Source: Prochlorococcus sp. HOT208_60m_808M21
Lineage (GTDB): Bacteria; Cyanobacteriota; Cyanobacteriia; PCC-6307; Cyanobiaceae
Reading direction: 5' to 3'
Length of the DNA stretch: 37,254 nucleotides
Assembly (NCBI GenBank): GCA_002026005.1
Contig: MWOX01000147.1
Location: 1 to 37,254, forward strand
The position numbers and the translations under genes were made by a program. The notes below the pieces were generated by a model. The model saw only the letters and a list, made by a program, of their open reading frames with translations, made no database searches and was not told the origin of the DNA. Position 1 is the stretch's first letter, and every line of letters starts with the position of its first letter. Positions 1 to 9,481 of the stretch are shown piece by piece.

Positions 1-414
1 TTCATCTAATACTTTTTGATATCTATGCCATGACCAATTATTGATGAACAAGTTTGGAAATTTACTGTTATTAATGACATATCGATAATGTCTATACATT
101 GCTGAATAGCATGCATGCCAACTATCTTTTACCTCAACTGATTCCAAGATCCTAATTGATGAGGGTAAGAGACTATTTAAGACATCAGAATAACTATTTC
201 CTGGAATAACACAATCAACATCAAAGTGTACTACTTGACCTGATGCATGAACCCCAGCATCAGTCCTACCTGCTGCAAAAGTCTTTACTGTATGATTCGT
301 AATCTTTAAGAGAGCTCTGTCTAAAATTTCTTGAACAGTAGTTGCATTTTTTTGTTTTTGCCAACCTGAATAATGAGTTCCGTCATATTGGACTAGTAAA
401 GCTACCCTTTTCAA
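1..414 (-). CDS. truA: tRNA pseudouridine(38-40) synthase TruA, C-terminus cut by window edge
   Basis: TruA converts uridines 38-40 of the tRNA anticodon stem to pseudouridine. The visible 138 residues contain the family N-terminus (VALLVQYDGTHYSGWQ) and the catalytic-aspartate motif AAGRTDAGVHA, followed by QVVHF. The frame is open to base 1, so the C-terminal half lies outside the window. No ATG is in place; the likely start is TTG at 414, giving LKRVALLVQYDG, which matches the usual TruA start. It is the last visible gene of the ribosomal cluster, 38 nt after rplQ, and is probably co-transcribed with it. Confidence 0.93.
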   Translation of the reverse strand, partial: MKRVALLVQYDGTHYSGWQKQKNATTVQEILDRALLKITNHTVKTFAAGRTDAGVHASGQVVHFDVDCVIPGNSYSDVLNSLLPSSIRILESVEVKDSWHACYSAMYRHYRYVINNSKFPNLFINNWSWHRYQKVLDE

Positions 415-452
415 AAGTTATTTTTTAGTAAAAGCCCCTTTAATTAACTAAA

Positions 453-803
453 TTAAACAAGCTCGATTATGGCCATCTGAGCGTTATCACCTTTTCTAGA
501 TACAGTTCTTACTATGCGAGTATAACCACCATCTCTGTCTCCATATCTTTCCTTTGCTTTTTCAAATAATGAATGAACTAATTTTTTATCATAAATATAT
601 CCAATAGCCCTTCTCCTAGAGGCCAAACTTCCATCTTTAGCGAGTGAAATCATTCTTTCAGCTTCATTTCTTAAAGCTTTAGCACGAGCTTTTGTTGTAG
701 TTACTCTACCTTCCCTAATTAATTGAGTAGTTAAACCTCTTAGAAGTGCTTTCCTCTGGTCAGCAGGTTTACTCAATAATGGAATTCTAAGTTGGTGTCT
801 CAT
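453..803 (-). CDS. rplQ: 50S ribosomal protein L17
   Basis: L17 is a structural protein of the large subunit near the peptide exit tunnel. The 116-residue product opens with [20 protein letters not shown] and keeps the L17 core ([18 protein letters not shown]) and the C-terminal arginine-rich GYTRIVRT segment. Length is normal for a bacterial L17. It follows rpoA by 14 nt, the standard alpha-operon order, and is probably translated from the same message. Confidence 0.97.
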   Translation of the reverse strand: MRHQLRIPLLSKPADQRKALLRGLTTQLIREGRVTTTKARAKALRNEAERMISLAKDGSLASRRRAIGYIYDKKLVHSLFEKAKERYGDRDGGYTRIVRTVSRKGDNAQMAIIELV

Positions 804-817
804 AATCTTTAAAATTG

Positions 818-1756
818 TTAAACAGATGTTCTGCTTTGTGGAATAGAAATGCCGATGCGCTCAAGAGCCTCAATAACCTCATCTGCAGATTTAGAGCCAA
901 AGTTCTTAATTTCAAGAAGATCTTCATAACTGAAGCCCATTAAATCTGAAACTGAGTTAACTTGCGCTCTTTTCAAACAATTATATGCTCTAACGGACAA
1001 ATTTAGTTCCTCTAGAGGTATTTGAGCTTCAGGAGATGGTTCAGGTTCTTCAGGAATTTCCTCAACCATAGTAACAGTTGCAAGGGGTTGAAAAAGTTCT
1101 ATTAACTGATTTGCAGCTTCAGCAATAGCATCGTCAGGACTTGTTGAACCATCTGTTACGACTTCCATTTTTAATCTTTCTCTTCCCGTTCCGCCTTCTG
1201 CCACGGCAGTTTCATCAATCGTAAAATTCACTCTCTTAACTGGCATAAATACAGCATCTATTTGAAGTAAATCAATAGCAGTTGTCTCTTCACTCTTACG
1301 GTCGACGGGTCTATATCCAACACCTCTTTCAACATGGATTTCCAACTCTAAGTTATGACCCTCCTGAATAGTCGCGATCGGTTTTTCGCCATCAACAATT
1401 TCAACTTGAGAGGAGAATTGGATATCATTCGCCTTCACTTCCATTGGACCACTCGCTACTAACCTGCCGATTTCGAGCTCTGGATTAGAACTATTTATTG
1501 ATAGTTGCTTGCAATTAAGAAGAATATCTAAAACGTCTTCTCTAACTCCAGGAATAGTGGCATATTCATGATTAATTCCTGCTATTCTTACAGCAGTAAC
1601 TGCACTCCCCTCAAGTCCTCCCATAAGGACTCTTCTTAGGGAATTACCCAAAGTTGTAGCTTGTCCCCTTTCAAGAGGGCCAATTAAAAAAGTTCCTGTT
1701 TGGGAGCGATCATCTGCTACTTGATGGTCGATTCTGTCAATCTGGTATTGCAACAC
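818..1756 (-). CDS. rpoA: DNA-directed RNA polymerase alpha subunit
   Basis: The alpha subunit dimerises to nucleate RNA polymerase assembly and contacts activators and UP elements. The 312 residues show the N-terminal assembly domain ([19 protein letters not shown] near residue 27), a glutamate/proline-rich linker around 235-248, and a C-terminal domain near 250-305 with the helix-hairpin-helix core [15 protein letters not shown]. The start is GTG at 1756, followed by TTGCAATACCAG. The gene sits between rpsK and rplQ as in other bacteria. The 58-nt gap before it holds a run of 15 C in the coding sense, very close to the translation start. Confidence 0.98.
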   Translation of the reverse strand: MLQYQIDRIDHQVADDRSQTGTFLIGPLERGQATTLGNSLRRVLMGGLEGSAVTAVRIAGINHEYATIPGVREDVLDILLNCKQLSINSSNPELEIGRLVASGPMEVKANDIQFSSQVEIVDGEKPIATIQEGHNLELEIHVERGVGYRPVDRKSEETTAIDLLQIDAVFMPVKRVNFTIDETAVAEGGTGRERLKMEVVTDGSTSPDDAIAEAANQLIELFQPLATVTMVEEIPEEPEPSPEAQIPLEELNLSVRAYNCLKRAQVNSVSDLMGFSYEDLLEIKNFGSKSADEVIEALERIGISIPQSRTSV

Positions 1757-1777
1757 GGAAAATAATGAGGTTAAGAG

Positions 1778-1800
1778 TTTTTTTTGGGGGGGGGGGGGGG
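1778..1800. repeat. T8-G15 double homopolymer tract upstream of rpoA
   Basis: The plus strand reads eight T (1778-1785) then fifteen G (1786-1800). In the sense of transcription this is C15 then A8, between the rpsK stop and the rpoA GTG codon. A run of 15 C is strikingly out of character for this AT-rich sequence. It may be a length-variable tract that alters the rpoA leader, or its exact length may be a sequencing uncertainty. Confidence 0.9.
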
Positions 1801-1814
1801 AGAATGGTTAGGAC

Positions 1815-2207
1815 CTAAACGCGTCTCCGTTTAGGTCTTCTACATCCATTATGAGGTAATGGAGTTACATCTCTTATTAGAGTTATTTCTAATCCGGCCA
1901 CTTGTAAAGCTCTTATGGCCGTTTCCCTACCTGCGCCAGGCCCTCTAACTAATACTTCTATTTGTCTCATACCTTGATCAAGTGCTCTTCTAGCTGCAGC
2001 TTCAGCAGCTGTTTGAGCGGCAAATGGCGTGCCTTTCCGAGCACCTTTAAATCCACTTGCGCCTGCAGAAGACCAAGAAATTACGTGGCCAGAGGTGTCA
2101 GTAATTGAGACAATAGTATTATTAAAAGTGCTTTGAATATGTACCACACCATTGGGTACATTACGTTTAGATTTCTTGGAACCTGTTTTTTTTACTGTAG
2201 CTGCCAT
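1815..2207 (-). CDS. rpsK: 30S ribosomal protein S11
   Basis: S11 lies on the platform of the small subunit and helps form the mRNA exit region and the Shine-Dalgarno cleft. The 130 residues begin with a lysine-rich tail and contain [18 protein letters not shown], the glycine-rich [17 protein letters not shown] and the conserved end [19 protein letters not shown]. Length is typical. It follows rpsM by 44 nt and precedes rpoA, the alpha-operon arrangement. Confidence 0.98.
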   Translation of the reverse strand: MAATVKKTGSKKSKRNVPNGVVHIQSTFNNTIVSITDTSGHVISWSSAGASGFKGARKGTPFAAQTAAEAAARRALDQGMRQIEVLVRGPGAGRETAIRALQVAGLEITLIRDVTPLPHNGCRRPKRRRV

Positions 2208-2251
2208 GATGTTTGAATTTTATACTTAAATTTGTAAATAGATTTAGTGAT

Positions 2252-2617
2252 TTATTTTTTTCTTCCAGCAACTGTTTTCCTAGAACCCCGTCTTGTTCTT
2301 GCATTGGTTCTAGTTCTTTGACCTCTTACTGGAAGACTCATTCTATGTCTTCTTCCTCTTACACAACCTATGTCTTGTAGACGTTTTAAAGCCATTCCCT
2401 CTTTTCTTCTCAAATCTCCTTCTAAAGTGAATTCTTCTGTAGCACCTCTGAGCTTTTGAACATCAGAATCTGAAAGGTCTTTGACACGAGTATCAGGGCT
2501 TACACCCGTATTAGCAAGAATTAGCTTTGATCTCGTTAAACCGATTCCATAGACGTATGTTAGTGCAATTTCAACTCGCTTTTCGCGAGGTATGTCAATT
2601 CCTGCAATCCTGGCCAC
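2252..2617 (-). CDS. rpsM: 30S ribosomal protein S13
   Basis: S13 sits in the head of the small subunit, contacts the P-site tRNA and forms a bridge to the large subunit. The 121 residues read [20 protein letters not shown] after the start, with the helix-hairpin-helix YGIGLTRSK and the basic tail [21 protein letters not shown]. The start is GTG at 2617, giving the expected (M)ARIAGID. It lies 41 nt downstream of rpmJ. Confidence 0.98.
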   Translation of the reverse strand: MARIAGIDIPREKRVEIALTYVYGIGLTRSKLILANTGVSPDTRVKDLSDSDVQKLRGATEEFTLEGDLRRKEGMALKRLQDIGCVRGRRHRMSLPVRGQRTRTNARTRRGSRKTVAGRKK

Positions 2618-2658
2618 GTGTTTTGAATAATTAAAAGTTTGAATTTAAGGGTTAAAAT

Positions 2659-2775
2659 TTAACCCTGACGCTGTTTATTACGAGGTCTTTTCTTGTTAAT
2701 AACATAGATTTTACCTCTTCTCCTCACGATCTGATCGTCAGGACTAATTTTTTTGACTGAAGATCTGACCTTCAT
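2659..2775 (-). CDS. rpmJ: 50S ribosomal protein L36 (38 aa)
   Basis: L36 is the smallest ribosomal protein and a zinc-type ribbon in many bacteria. Reading the minus strand from ATG at 2775 to TAA at 2659 gives [20 protein letters not shown] and then [18 protein letters not shown]. This is the L36 pattern (MKVR.SVKK...V.RR.G..YVI), but the zinc-ligand cysteines of C+ L36 proteins are absent, so it is a C- (zinc-free) form. It lies between adk and rpsM, as expected for the spc/alpha junction; infA and map, often found here, are not present. Confidence 0.95.
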   Translation of the reverse strand: MKVRSSVKKISPDDQIVRRRGKIYVINKKRPRNKQRQG

Positions 2776-2820
2776 AGGGGATTAACAAATTAAACGTTAA
2801 TACTATATTCTACATCATCA

Positions 2821-3369
2821 TCAAGCCATTTTTTGTTTGATCGATCTGGAAATGGTTTTTAAATCTCTATTAGCATCAATATATTCTAACAATGAGAGAT
2901 CTTTAAAATATTGAATCAATGGTTCTGTAGTTTTTTTATAAATATCAACTCTTGTTCTAATTGTCTCTTCTGTATCGTCTTTTCTCCCTCTTAAAAGCAA
3001 ACGTTGAATTAGCACCTCTTCTGGAATATCTAAATAAAAAACCACTTCTAAAGGTTGATTTATATCAGTTAAGACTTCATTCAATGAATTTGCTTGAGAT
3101 AAATTCCTTGGGTAACCATCTAAAATCCAACCTTTATTATCCTTAACTAAATTTTGTCTTACTATTTTTAATACAAGTTCATCACTAACAAGCTCACCTC
3201 GATTCATAATATCTTTTACCTTTATACCAAGGATTGTATTCATTTCGATTTCTTTTCTTAATAATTCACCAGTAGAAAGGTGCAAGTAAGAATTAGTTTG
3301 ACTTAGCAATTCAGCTTGAGTCCCTTTCCCTGCTCCAGGGGCTCCTAAAAATAGTAAATGTTTCTTCAT
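2821..3369 (-). CDS. adk: Adenylate kinase
   Basis: Adenylate kinase interconverts ATP + AMP and 2 ADP. The 182 residues start with [20 protein letters not shown], holding the P-loop at 9-16, then the AMP-binding LSTGELLR and DGYPRN motifs. The LID is short ([19 protein letters not shown]), so this is the short form without the zinc-type LID. Its ATG overlaps the secY stop codon by one base (TAATG), which implies translational coupling. The secY-adk pair is the usual bacterial arrangement. Confidence 0.97.
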   Translation of the reverse strand: MKKHLLFLGAPGAGKGTQAELLSQTNSYLHLSTGELLRKEIEMNTILGIKVKDIMNRGELVSDELVLKIVRQNLVKDNKGWILDGYPRNLSQANSLNEVLTDINQPLEVVFYLDIPEEVLIQRLLLRGRKDDTEETIRTRVDIYKKTTEPLIQYFKDLSLLEYIDANRDLKTISRSIKQKMA

Positions 3370-4688
3370 TAGTTATTAATTAGTCCCTCATACCTTTGTG
3401 AAATAACATAAGTTTGAATTTGCTTAGCAGTATCTATAGCAACACCAACAAGAATAAGTAACGAAGTTGCTCCTAAACCTTGAAAGGTTTGAACATTTGT
3501 AGCTCTTTCTACTGCAGCCGGGATTATAGCGACTGAACCCAGAAATAATCCTCCCAATAAAGTCAACCTATTTTGTATACCTGATAGGTAGTTTGCTGTA
3601 TTAGTTCCTGGTCTAACTCCGGGTATCGCTACACCTCCTTTCTTTAAATTTGAAGCTACATCAACTGGATTGATAGTAAGAGATGCATAAAAATAGGAGA
3701 ACCCCAAAATCAAGGAGAAGAATGTAAGAGCATATGGCCATGGATTAGAAGATCCGGGATTTAAACTACTGGCTAACTTGATTAAGACTGGATTGCCCGT
3801 AACATTTGCAATAGTTATAGGCAAAAATATTAAAGCAGATGCAAATATGATCGGCATTACTCCTCCTGCATTTAATTTCAAGGGTAAATAACTTTGCCTT
3901 GTAGGAAGTAGCGTTGAATTTCCTATCTGCCTTTTTGCACTAACAATAGGAATGCGTCTTGCTCCCTCTTGGACAAAAATGATCCCAACAATTGTCAGTA
4001 AAAATACTCCAAGTAAAACTGCTATACCTAAAACATCTCCTCTATCGCCAGTTTGAGCTTTTTCAATAGTTGAACTTAGAGCCTTAGGTAAAGTCGAAAC
4101 AATATTCAAAAAAATTACCAGTGAAGCGCCTTGACCTATCCCTTTCTCTGTAATAATTTCACTAAACCACATTACCAACATTGAGCCAGTAACCAAGGCG
4201 ATGGAGGTTTGCAAGACAAATGTAGTTTCACTTATCCCCTGAATAGCATATTGTCTGAGAATTAAGGAAAAAATTATACTTTGCAAAAACCCCCATCCTA
4301 AAGAAACATATCTAGTAATTTGAGCAATTTTTCTTCTTCCCGCTTCTCCTTCATTTTTTTGTAAGTCTTCAAGCACAGGCAATGAAGCTGTGAGAAGCTG
4401 AATAATAATTGATGCGTTGATAAAGGGAAGTATGCCTAATGCAAATATTCCTAAGGTTGAAATTCCTCCTCCAGTAAAAATATCTAAAAAACCTATTAAT
4501 TGTCCTCCTTGATCTATAAAACTTTTAAAAGCAACCCTATCAATACCAGGCATAGGAATATATATACCAAGTCTTACTAGAAGAAGGAGACCTAAAGTAG
4601 TTAAAACTCTACTCCTTAGCTCTTTATTTAAAAATAATTGGGAAAGTATTTCTGAAGCGCTAGGATTTCTACTTTTGTTGACAAACAT
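3369..4688 (-). CDS. secY: Protein translocase channel subunit SecY
   Basis: SecY forms the protein-conducting channel in the plasma membrane and, in cyanobacteria, probably also the thylakoid membrane. The 439 residues show about ten hydrophobic segments, the early motif [12 protein letters not shown], the plug-region segment [16 protein letters not shown], and the conserved cytoplasmic loop [10 protein letters not shown]. The C-terminal [12 protein letters not shown] is also typical. It lies 29 nt after rplO and overlaps adk by one base, so it belongs to the ribosomal cluster. Confidence 0.98.
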   Translation of the reverse strand: MFVNKSRNPSASEILSQLFLNKELRSRVLTTLGLLLLVRLGIYIPMPGIDRVAFKSFIDQGGQLIGFLDIFTGGGISTLGIFALGILPFINASIIIQLLTASLPVLEDLQKNEGEAGRRKIAQITRYVSLGWGFLQSIIFSLILRQYAIQGISETTFVLQTSIALVTGSMLVMWFSEIITEKGIGQGASLVIFLNIVSTLPKALSSTIEKAQTGDRGDVLGIAVLLGVFLLTIVGIIFVQEGARRIPIVSAKRQIGNSTLLPTRQSYLPLKLNAGGVMPIIFASALIFLPITIANVTGNPVLIKLASSLNPGSSNPWPYALTFFSLILGFSYFYASLTINPVDVASNLKKGGVAIPGVRPGTNTANYLSGIQNRLTLLGGLFLGSVAIIPAAVERATNVQTFQGLGATSLLILVGVAIDTAKQIQTYVISQRYEGLINN

Positions 4689-4717
4689 TTTAAGGTTTAC
4701 CTAAATTTTTAGTAAAT

Positions 4718-5176
4718 TTATTTATTATTTATAACCTCGCAGGATCCACCTGCTTCCTCAATTTTTTGTTTTGCAACTTTTGTAAATGCATGAGCTTGGA
4801 CTTTTAGCTTTACATTAATTTTTCCATTACCAAGGATTTTTAAAGGAAATTTGGGCTTGAAGATCAATCCTTTCTTAACTAGTGAGTCAAGGTTAACTGT
4901 ATCGTTATCTTTGAAATCATTTAATTTTTCTAAATTTATTATGGAAAAGTTCTTTTGATTAATTATTTCAAAGTGCTTTAATTTGGGAACTCTTCTGTAT
5001 AAGGGCATTTGACCACCTTCAAAACCTGGACGTGTAGGTCTTCCAGAACGTGACTTTTGTCCTCTCATTCCAAAACCACATGATGCACCCTGACCGGCTG
5101 CAATTCCTCTACCCTTTCTTAGTTTTTTCTTTCTCGAGCCAGAGTTTGATTTAAGTGAATTTAATGTTGAAGTCAT
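4718..5176 (-). CDS. rplO: 50S ribosomal protein L15
   Basis: L15 is a late-assembly protein of the large subunit. I place the start at ATG 5176, giving [20 protein letters not shown] (152 aa). The frame also has an ATG at 5200, but that would add eight residues lying inside the rpsE coding end and is less like known L15 proteins. The body has the glycine-rich [20 protein letters not shown] and [20 protein letters not shown]. Only four bases separate the start from the rpsE stop codon. Confidence 0.95.
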   Translation of the reverse strand: MTSTLNSLKSNSGSRKKKLRKGRGIAAGQGASCGFGMRGQKSRSGRPTRPGFEGGQMPLYRRVPKLKHFEIINQKNFSIINLEKLNDFKDNDTVNLDSLVKKGLIFKPKFPLKILGNGKINVKLKVQAHAFTKVAKQKIEEAGGSCEVINNK

Positions 5177-5180
5177 AATT

Positions 5181-5801
5181 TTAAGAATAGAGCTGTTCAA
5201 GTGAGATGCCTCTCTCCCTAGAGGCAGATTTGTGTGTTCTTAATTGAGAAAGAGCTACCATAGCAGCTCTAGCGTTATTCAAAGGTGTTTTACTACCCAA
5301 TCTTTTTGCTAAAACATTTTTTATGCCGGCTAATTCTAAAACTGTTCTTATTGAACCACCAGCAATTACTCCTGTACCTGGTGCAGCTGGTCTGATTAGA
5401 ACATTAGCAGCACCATCTCGACCTAAAGATAAAGTCGGTATTGAATTATTTGGGGTTAAGGGAACCCTTACAAGATTCTTTTTACCATCTGAAACTCCCT
5501 TTCTAACCGCACCAATAACATCCCCTGCTTTACCAACTCCAACTCCAACTTGACCTTTTTCGTTACCTACTACAACAATTGCTCTAAAACTCATTTTTTT
5601 TCCACCCTTAACAGTCTTAGAAACGCGTCGAATTTGAACAACTCTTTCTTGCCAATCAGAATCTCTCTCTAGATTTTTTGAATCACCTCTTCTATTTCTT
5701 TTTCGATCATTACGATTATTCTTTTTTTGTTCTACGGGCGTAGCTGTAGGAACATTATCGTTATTGGATTGAATTTCTTGTTTTGTTGGAGTGTCAGTCA
5801 T
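5181..5801 (-). CDS. rpsE: 30S ribosomal protein S5
   Basis: S5 lines the mRNA entry side of the small subunit and affects decoding accuracy. The 206 residues carry an N-terminal extension of about 45 polar, asparagine- and arginine-rich residues, then the S5 double-stranded-RNA-binding fold ([40 protein letters not shown]) and the C-terminal domain ([20 protein letters not shown]). The extension makes it longer than the E. coli protein. It lies 16 nt after rplR and 4 nt before rplO. Confidence 0.97.
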   Translation of the reverse strand: MTDTPTKQEIQSNNDNVPTATPVEQKKNNRNDRKRNRRGDSKNLERDSDWQERVVQIRRVSKTVKGGKKMSFRAIVVVGNEKGQVGVGVGKAGDVIGAVRKGVSDGKKNLVRVPLTPNNSIPTLSLGRDGAANVLIRPAAPGTGVIAGGSIRTVLELAGIKNVLAKRLGSKTPLNNARAAMVALSQLRTHKSASRERGISLEQLYS

Positions 5802-5817
5802 AGTAAAAAATTAAAAG

Positions 5818-6186
5818 TTAGAATTCTAGGCCGGCTTCTCGAGCAGCATCTGCAAGTGCCTTTACTCTACCGTGATATAAATTACCCCCACGGTCAAAAA
5901 TTACTTGCTTAATACCTTTTTTTATCGCTCTATTTGCTAATAATTTTCCAACAATAGAAGAGGAATTACAATCAGAAGGTAATTTCTCAGATTTTTCTCT
6001 TAGTTCTTTATCAACAGTTGAAGCTGAGCAAATAGTTGTTTGAGCGCTATCATCTATAACCTGAGCATAAATATGGTTATTAGAGCGAAAAACAGACAAT
6101 CTTGGACGAGTTGCATCTCCAATTAAGAATCTCCTTAATCTTCTATGTCTTTTTTGGGTTTGTAGTTTCCTGGAAAGTTTGGTCAT
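5818..6186 (-). CDS. rplR: 50S ribosomal protein L18
   Basis: L18 binds 5S rRNA in the central protuberance together with L5. The 122 residues include the basic N-terminus ([20 protein letters not shown]), [15 protein letters not shown], and the end [20 protein letters not shown] followed by EAGLEF. Length and motifs are normal. It follows rplF by 14 nt in the standard spc order. Confidence 0.97.
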   Translation of the reverse strand: MTKLSRKLQTQKRHRRLRRFLIGDATRPRLSVFRSNNHIYAQVIDDSAQTTICSASTVDKELREKSEKLPSDCNSSSIVGKLLANRAIKKGIKQVIFDRGGNLYHGRVKALADAAREAGLEF

Positions 6187-6200
6187 TTTTTTAATTGGAA

Positions 6201-6740
6201 TTATTTTTTGCCAGATTTACCAGCTTTTCTGAGAATTCTCTCATCATGATATTTAATTCCTTTACCTTTATATGGCTCTGGAGGTCTAATTGATCTGATT
6301 TTTGCTGCTTCATTGCCAACAATTTCCTTATCAATTCCAGATACGGTAACGTTTGTATTACTCTCAACTTTGTATGTTATACCATCAGGGGGGATCATTT
6401 CTACAGGATGACTATATCCTGCACTTACAACTAGATTTTTACCTTTTACTTGTGCTCTTGATCCAACGCCTACAATTTCTAGTTTCTTTGAAAAACCTTG
6501 AGTAACCCCTTCAACCATATTTGCAATTAAAGCTCTACATAAACCATGTCTCTGCCTTGAATGTATTTTAGCTGTAGTAGGACTTACGACAACAGTATTA
6601 TCTTTCTTATCAAAACTAACTCCCTCAGGCATGAGACGTTTTAACTCACCCTTTGGGCCCTTAACTGTAACTGTTAATCCATCAAAATCAACTGTAACTT
6701 TCTCTGGAATAAGTACTGGTGTTTTTCCGATTCTTGACAT
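6201..6740 (-). CDS. rplF: 50S ribosomal protein L6
   Basis: L6 lies near the factor-binding site and contacts the sarcin-ricin loop region. The 179 residues begin [20 protein letters not shown], have two repeated L6 domains, and end with the signature [20 protein letters not shown]. Length matches the family. It follows rpsH by 12 nt. Confidence 0.98.
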   Translation of the reverse strand: MSRIGKTPVLIPEKVTVDFDGLTVTVKGPKGELKRLMPEGVSFDKKDNTVVVSPTTAKIHSRQRHGLCRALIANMVEGVTQGFSKKLEIVGVGSRAQVKGKNLVVSAGYSHPVEMIPPDGITYKVESNTNVTVSGIDKEIVGNEAAKIRSIRPPEPYKGKGIKYHDERILRKAGKSGKK

Positions 6741-6752
6741 GATTAATTCTCC

Positions 6753-7154
6753 TTAATAAACATAGCAGAGGACTTCGCCGCCAATGCCTTGCTTTCTAGC
6801 ATCGCGATCACTCATAACGCCTTTAGAAGTTGATATTATGGCAACTCCAAGACCTCCAAGAACTTTTGGTAAACCTCTAGTATTTTTATATATTCTCAAA
6901 CCAGGTTTACTAACTCTTTGCATGGATCGAATAGTAGGGAATTGATTCTTGCCACTATATTTCAGACCAAGTATTATTTGTGACTTATAGCCTTCACCTT
7001 CTTCATTAATGTCAGAAATGAAACCCTCTTTTTGAAGCACTTTTGCAATACTTAGGGACATTTTTGAACTTGGGATTGATGTGGTTGTATGCTTTTTTTG
7101 ACTCGCATTTCTAATTCGAGTAAGCATATCTGAAATAGGATCGTGATTTGACAT
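6753..7154 (-). CDS. rpsH: 30S ribosomal protein S8
   Basis: S8 is a primary 16S rRNA-binding protein; in E. coli it is also the translational repressor of the spc operon. The 133 residues start [20 protein letters not shown] and end with the RNA-binding motif [20 protein letters not shown] and EVLCYVY. It lies 9 nt after rplE. A hairpin just upstream of rplE is a candidate S8 target; see findings. Confidence 0.97.
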   Translation of the reverse strand: MSNHDPISDMLTRIRNASQKKHTTTSIPSSKMSLSIAKVLQKEGFISDINEEGEGYKSQIILGLKYSGKNQFPTIRSMQRVSKPGLRIYKNTRGLPKVLGGLGVAIISTSKGVMSDRDARKQGIGGEVLCYVY

Positions 7155-7163
7155 AGTTTTAAT

Positions 7164-7703
7164 TTAATTCTTACTAAAAGGCATTCCTAACTCCTGCAAA
7201 AGAGCTTTACCTTCTTGATCTGATTTTGCACTAGTGACAATAGTTATATCCATACCTCTTATTGAATCTATTTTATCAAAAGAGATTTCAGGAAAAATCA
7301 ATTGCTCTTTCACGCCAACGGTGTAATTACCTCTCAGATCAAAACTTTTTGGATTAACTCCTCTAAAGTCTCTTATTCTTGGTAAAGCTAGATTTATAAA
7401 TCTCTCCAAAAAAGAATACATCCTGTCTCCTCTTAAAGTTACAGTACAACCAATAGGCATGCCCTCACGAATTTTAAAACCCGCGATAGCTTTTTTGGCC
7501 CTAGTTACTAAAGCCTTTTGTCCCGTAATTGTTGCCATTTCATTTAAAGAGGCTTCAAGAGCTTTCGAATTCGAAGCTGCTTCACCAAGACCTCTGTTAA
7601 CGTTGACTTTGACAACTTTAGGTACTTGATGAATATTTTTAAGACCAAGGTCCTTTAAAAGTTTTGGTCTTATTGATTCTTTGTAGCGATTTTTTAGAGT
7701 CAT
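7164..7703 (-). CDS. rplE: 50S ribosomal protein L5
   Basis: L5 binds 5S rRNA and forms a bridge to the small-subunit head. The 179 residues contain the L5 motifs [40 protein letters not shown] and the C-terminal [20 protein letters not shown]. The gene is preceded by the longest spacer of the S10-spc part (74 nt), which carries a 7-bp hairpin ending 11 nt before the ATG. Confidence 0.98.
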   Translation of the reverse strand: MTLKNRYKESIRPKLLKDLGLKNIHQVPKVVKVNVNRGLGEAASNSKALEASLNEMATITGQKALVTRAKKAIAGFKIREGMPIGCTVTLRGDRMYSFLERFINLALPRIRDFRGVNPKSFDLRGNYTVGVKEQLIFPEISFDKIDSIRGMDITIVTSAKSDQEGKALLQELGMPFSKN

Positions 7704-7714
7704 AATTTTTTGTT

Positions 7715-7736
7715 AATTCTGGTCTTTGTCAGAATT
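7715..7736 (-). promoter_or_regulatory. Hairpin in the rplX-rplE spacer, candidate translational operator
   Basis: Bases 7715-7721 (AATTCTG) and 7730-7736 (CAGAATT) form a perfect 7-bp inverted repeat with an 8-nt loop. In the mRNA the stem ends 11 nt before the rplE ATG, so folding could cover the ribosome landing site. There is no U-run after it in the direction of transcription, so it does not look like a terminator. That the location matches the E. coli S8 operator on the spc message is inference from position only. Confidence 0.45.
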
Positions 7737-7777
7737 GATAAATTAGAAAAAGTTGAAATCTGGTTTCTGATGAAAAA

Positions 7778-8134
7778 TTAATCAATTACTTCACCAGTTT
7801 TCTTCAATCTTCTTTTCTTAACCCCCTCTTTATCAATAAAGTATTCAATCTTACTTGTAAGATTTTTATCCTTTGAAAAAAACATTACATTTGATGCATG
7901 TAAAGATGCTTCTTCTGTAAGAATTCTTCCAGTTTCTCCTTCCTGAGTTGGTTTTACATGTTTTGTCCTAAGGTTAATTCCCTTTACAACTACTCTATTT
8001 TCAAGAGGGATAGTTTTTAAAACTTCACCAGTTTTCCCTTTGTCCTTGCCATTAATTACTTTTACCAAATCTCCAGTTTTGATTCTCATTTTTATTCTCT
8101 GGAAATTTTTCTTTTGCTTTAATGAATCCAACAT
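7778..8134 (-). CDS. rplX: 50S ribosomal protein L24
   Basis: L24 initiates assembly of the large subunit and lies near the tunnel exit. The 118 residues include the KOW motif ([20 protein letters not shown]). A second in-frame ATG exists at codon 16, but the first ATG at 8134 has a strong Shine-Dalgarno GGAGGTGA five bases upstream, so the longer form [15 protein letters not shown]... is preferred. The start codon directly abuts the rplN stop codon. Confidence 0.96.
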   Translation of the reverse strand: MLDSLKQKKNFQRIKMRIKTGDLVKVINGKDKGKTGEVLKTIPLENRVVVKGINLRTKHVKPTQEGETGRILTEEASLHASNVMFFSKDKNLTSKIEYFIDKEGVKKRRLKKTGEVID

Positions 8135-8500
8135 TTAAATCACCTCCGGAGCAAGAGAAACAATCTTTGTATAATTTTTATCCCGCAGTTCTCTAGCTAC
8201 AGGACCAAAGACTCTAGTACCTTTTGGATTCTTATCTTCATTAATCAATACTGCCGCATTGTCATCAAATCTGATTGAATTACCAGTATTTCTTCTTAAT
8301 GTTGCTTTTGTTCTGACGATAACAGCCTTAACAACTTCAGATTTCTTAACTCCCATGTTAGGAAGAGCATCTTTTACAGTTGCTACGATTACATCCCCGA
8401 CATGTGCATACCTTCTATTAGAACCTAAAACCCTAATACATTGAAGTCTTTTTGCTCCGCTATTATCGGCAACTGTTAAATAAGTTTCTTGTTGAATCAT
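8135..8500 (-). CDS. rplN: 50S ribosomal protein L14
   Basis: L14 lies at the subunit interface and binds the silencing factor RsfS in many bacteria. The 121 residues open [20 protein letters not shown] and show [20 protein letters not shown] and the end [20 protein letters not shown]. Its ATG overlaps the rpsQ stop by four bases (ATGA), with GGAGG placed inside the end of rpsQ. Its own last codons carry the Shine-Dalgarno of rplX. Confidence 0.98.
8140..8147 (-). promoter_or_regulatory. Strong Shine-Dalgarno (GGAGGTGA) deciding the rplX start
   Basis: The minus-strand octamer GGAGGTGA lies within the last codons of rplN, five bases before the rplX ATG at 8134. It supports the upstream of two possible rplX starts. 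Similar GGAGG sites sit inside the ends of rpsQ and rplP before rplN and rpmC, which suggests coupled translation. Confidence 0.85.
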
Positions 8501-8763
8501 TTTTTAACCTCCTTAGCCTGACTTGTTTTATTGAGAATCTCTTCTATGGCCCATCTTTTATGAGCACTAAGCGGTCTAGTTTCTCTAATTTTAACTCGAT
8601 CACCTAAAACGCATGTATTTTCTGGATCATGCGCCTTATATCGAGTAGTTCTACTTACAATTTTTTTATAAGTGGGATGTGGATATCTGTTAATAACAGC
8701 AACAACAACTGTTTTATCCATTTTGTCGCTGACAACAGTACCAATTCTTTCTTTAAGTGCCAT
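8497..8763 (-). CDS. rpsQ: 30S ribosomal protein S17
   Basis: S17 is a primary 16S rRNA-binding protein with an OB fold. The 88 residues read [20 protein letters not shown] and contain the signature [18 protein letters not shown]. Length is typical of cyanobacterial S17. It follows rpmC by 9 nt and overlaps the start of rplN by four bases. Confidence 0.98.
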
Positions 8764-8772
8764 AACTAATAA

Positions 8773-8991
8773 TTAATCAGAAGTTGTTTTAGAAGCAGAT
8801 TGACTCTTACTTAGAGTGAGTAATTGCGCAACTTGTTTCTTGATAATTTTAAATTTATGAGTTTCATTGAGCTGTCTTGTAGCTTGCTTGAATCTCAAGT
8901 CAAAAAGATCTTTTCGTAATTGGTCAATCTTTTCAGTAATTTGTTCAGAATTTAATTTTTTAAATTCCTTAAGTGACTCTGAGTTTTTCAT
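8773..8991 (-). CDS. rpmC: 50S ribosomal protein L29
   Basis: L29 lies at the tunnel exit and forms part of the docking site for SRP and trigger factor. The 72 residues are two alpha-helices with the L29 core ([20 protein letters not shown]) and a short serine-rich tail. Its ATG overlaps the rplP stop by four bases, with GAGGAGG inside the end of rplP. Confidence 0.96.
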   Translation of the reverse strand: MKNSESLKEFKKLNSEQITEKIDQLRKDLFDLRFKQATRQLNETHKFKIIKKQVAQLLTLSKSQSASKTTSD

Positions 8992-9470
8992 TGTTTAACC
9001 TCCTCTTGAGATTTTTTAATATTTTTTGTATTTTCTTGGGAGGAATTTTCTAGATTTTTATCAATTGAGATAAATTTAGTTTTTACAGGAAGTTTGTATT
9101 GAGCCAGACGCATAGCTTCCTTTGCAATTTCCTCAGTGATATCCTCACCACCCATTTCAAAAAGTATTCTTCCGGGTTTTACAACTGAAACCCAAAACTC
9201 TGGATTACCTTTACCAGAACCCATTCTGGTTTCGGCAGGTCTCATGGTTACAGGTTTATCAGGAAATATTCTTATCCAGATTTGACCACCACGTTTGATA
9301 TATCTAGTCATAGCTCTTCTGCTTGCTTCAATCTGACGTGCAGTTACCCATCCACAGTCTTGAGCTTGGAGAGCAAATTGACCGAATGCAATAGTATTAC
9401 CTTTTGAGGCTACACCCCTCATTCTGCCTCTATGTTGTTTACGGAATTTTGTACGTTTTGGACTAAGCAT
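8988..9470 (-). CDS. rplP: 50S ribosomal protein L16
   Basis: L16 helps form the A-site tRNA pocket and organises the peptidyl-transferase region. The 160 residues begin [20 protein letters not shown] and hold the L16 signatures [20 protein letters not shown] and [20 protein letters not shown]. The last 25 or so residues are a polar, lysine/glutamate-rich extension beyond the usual core length of about 135. It follows rpsC by 11 nt and is coupled to rpmC. Confidence 0.98.
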   Translation of the reverse strand: MLSPKRTKFRKQHRGRMRGVASKGNTIAFGQFALQAQDCGWVTARQIEASRRAMTRYIKRGGQIWIRIFPDKPVTMRPAETRMGSGKGNPEFWVSVVKPGRILFEMGGEDITEEIAKEAMRLAQYKLPVKTKFISIDKNLENSSQENTKNIKKSQEEVKQ

Positions 9471-9481
9471 TTTTATACCTC

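Noticed and set aside
5177-5200. Eight-residue N-terminal extension of rplO
   Set aside because: It lies inside the rpsE coding end; the ATG at 5176 gives the usual L15 start.
5323-5553. 76-aa open frame on the plus strand opposite rpsE
   Set aside because: It is the antisense shadow of a strongly conserved ribosomal gene.
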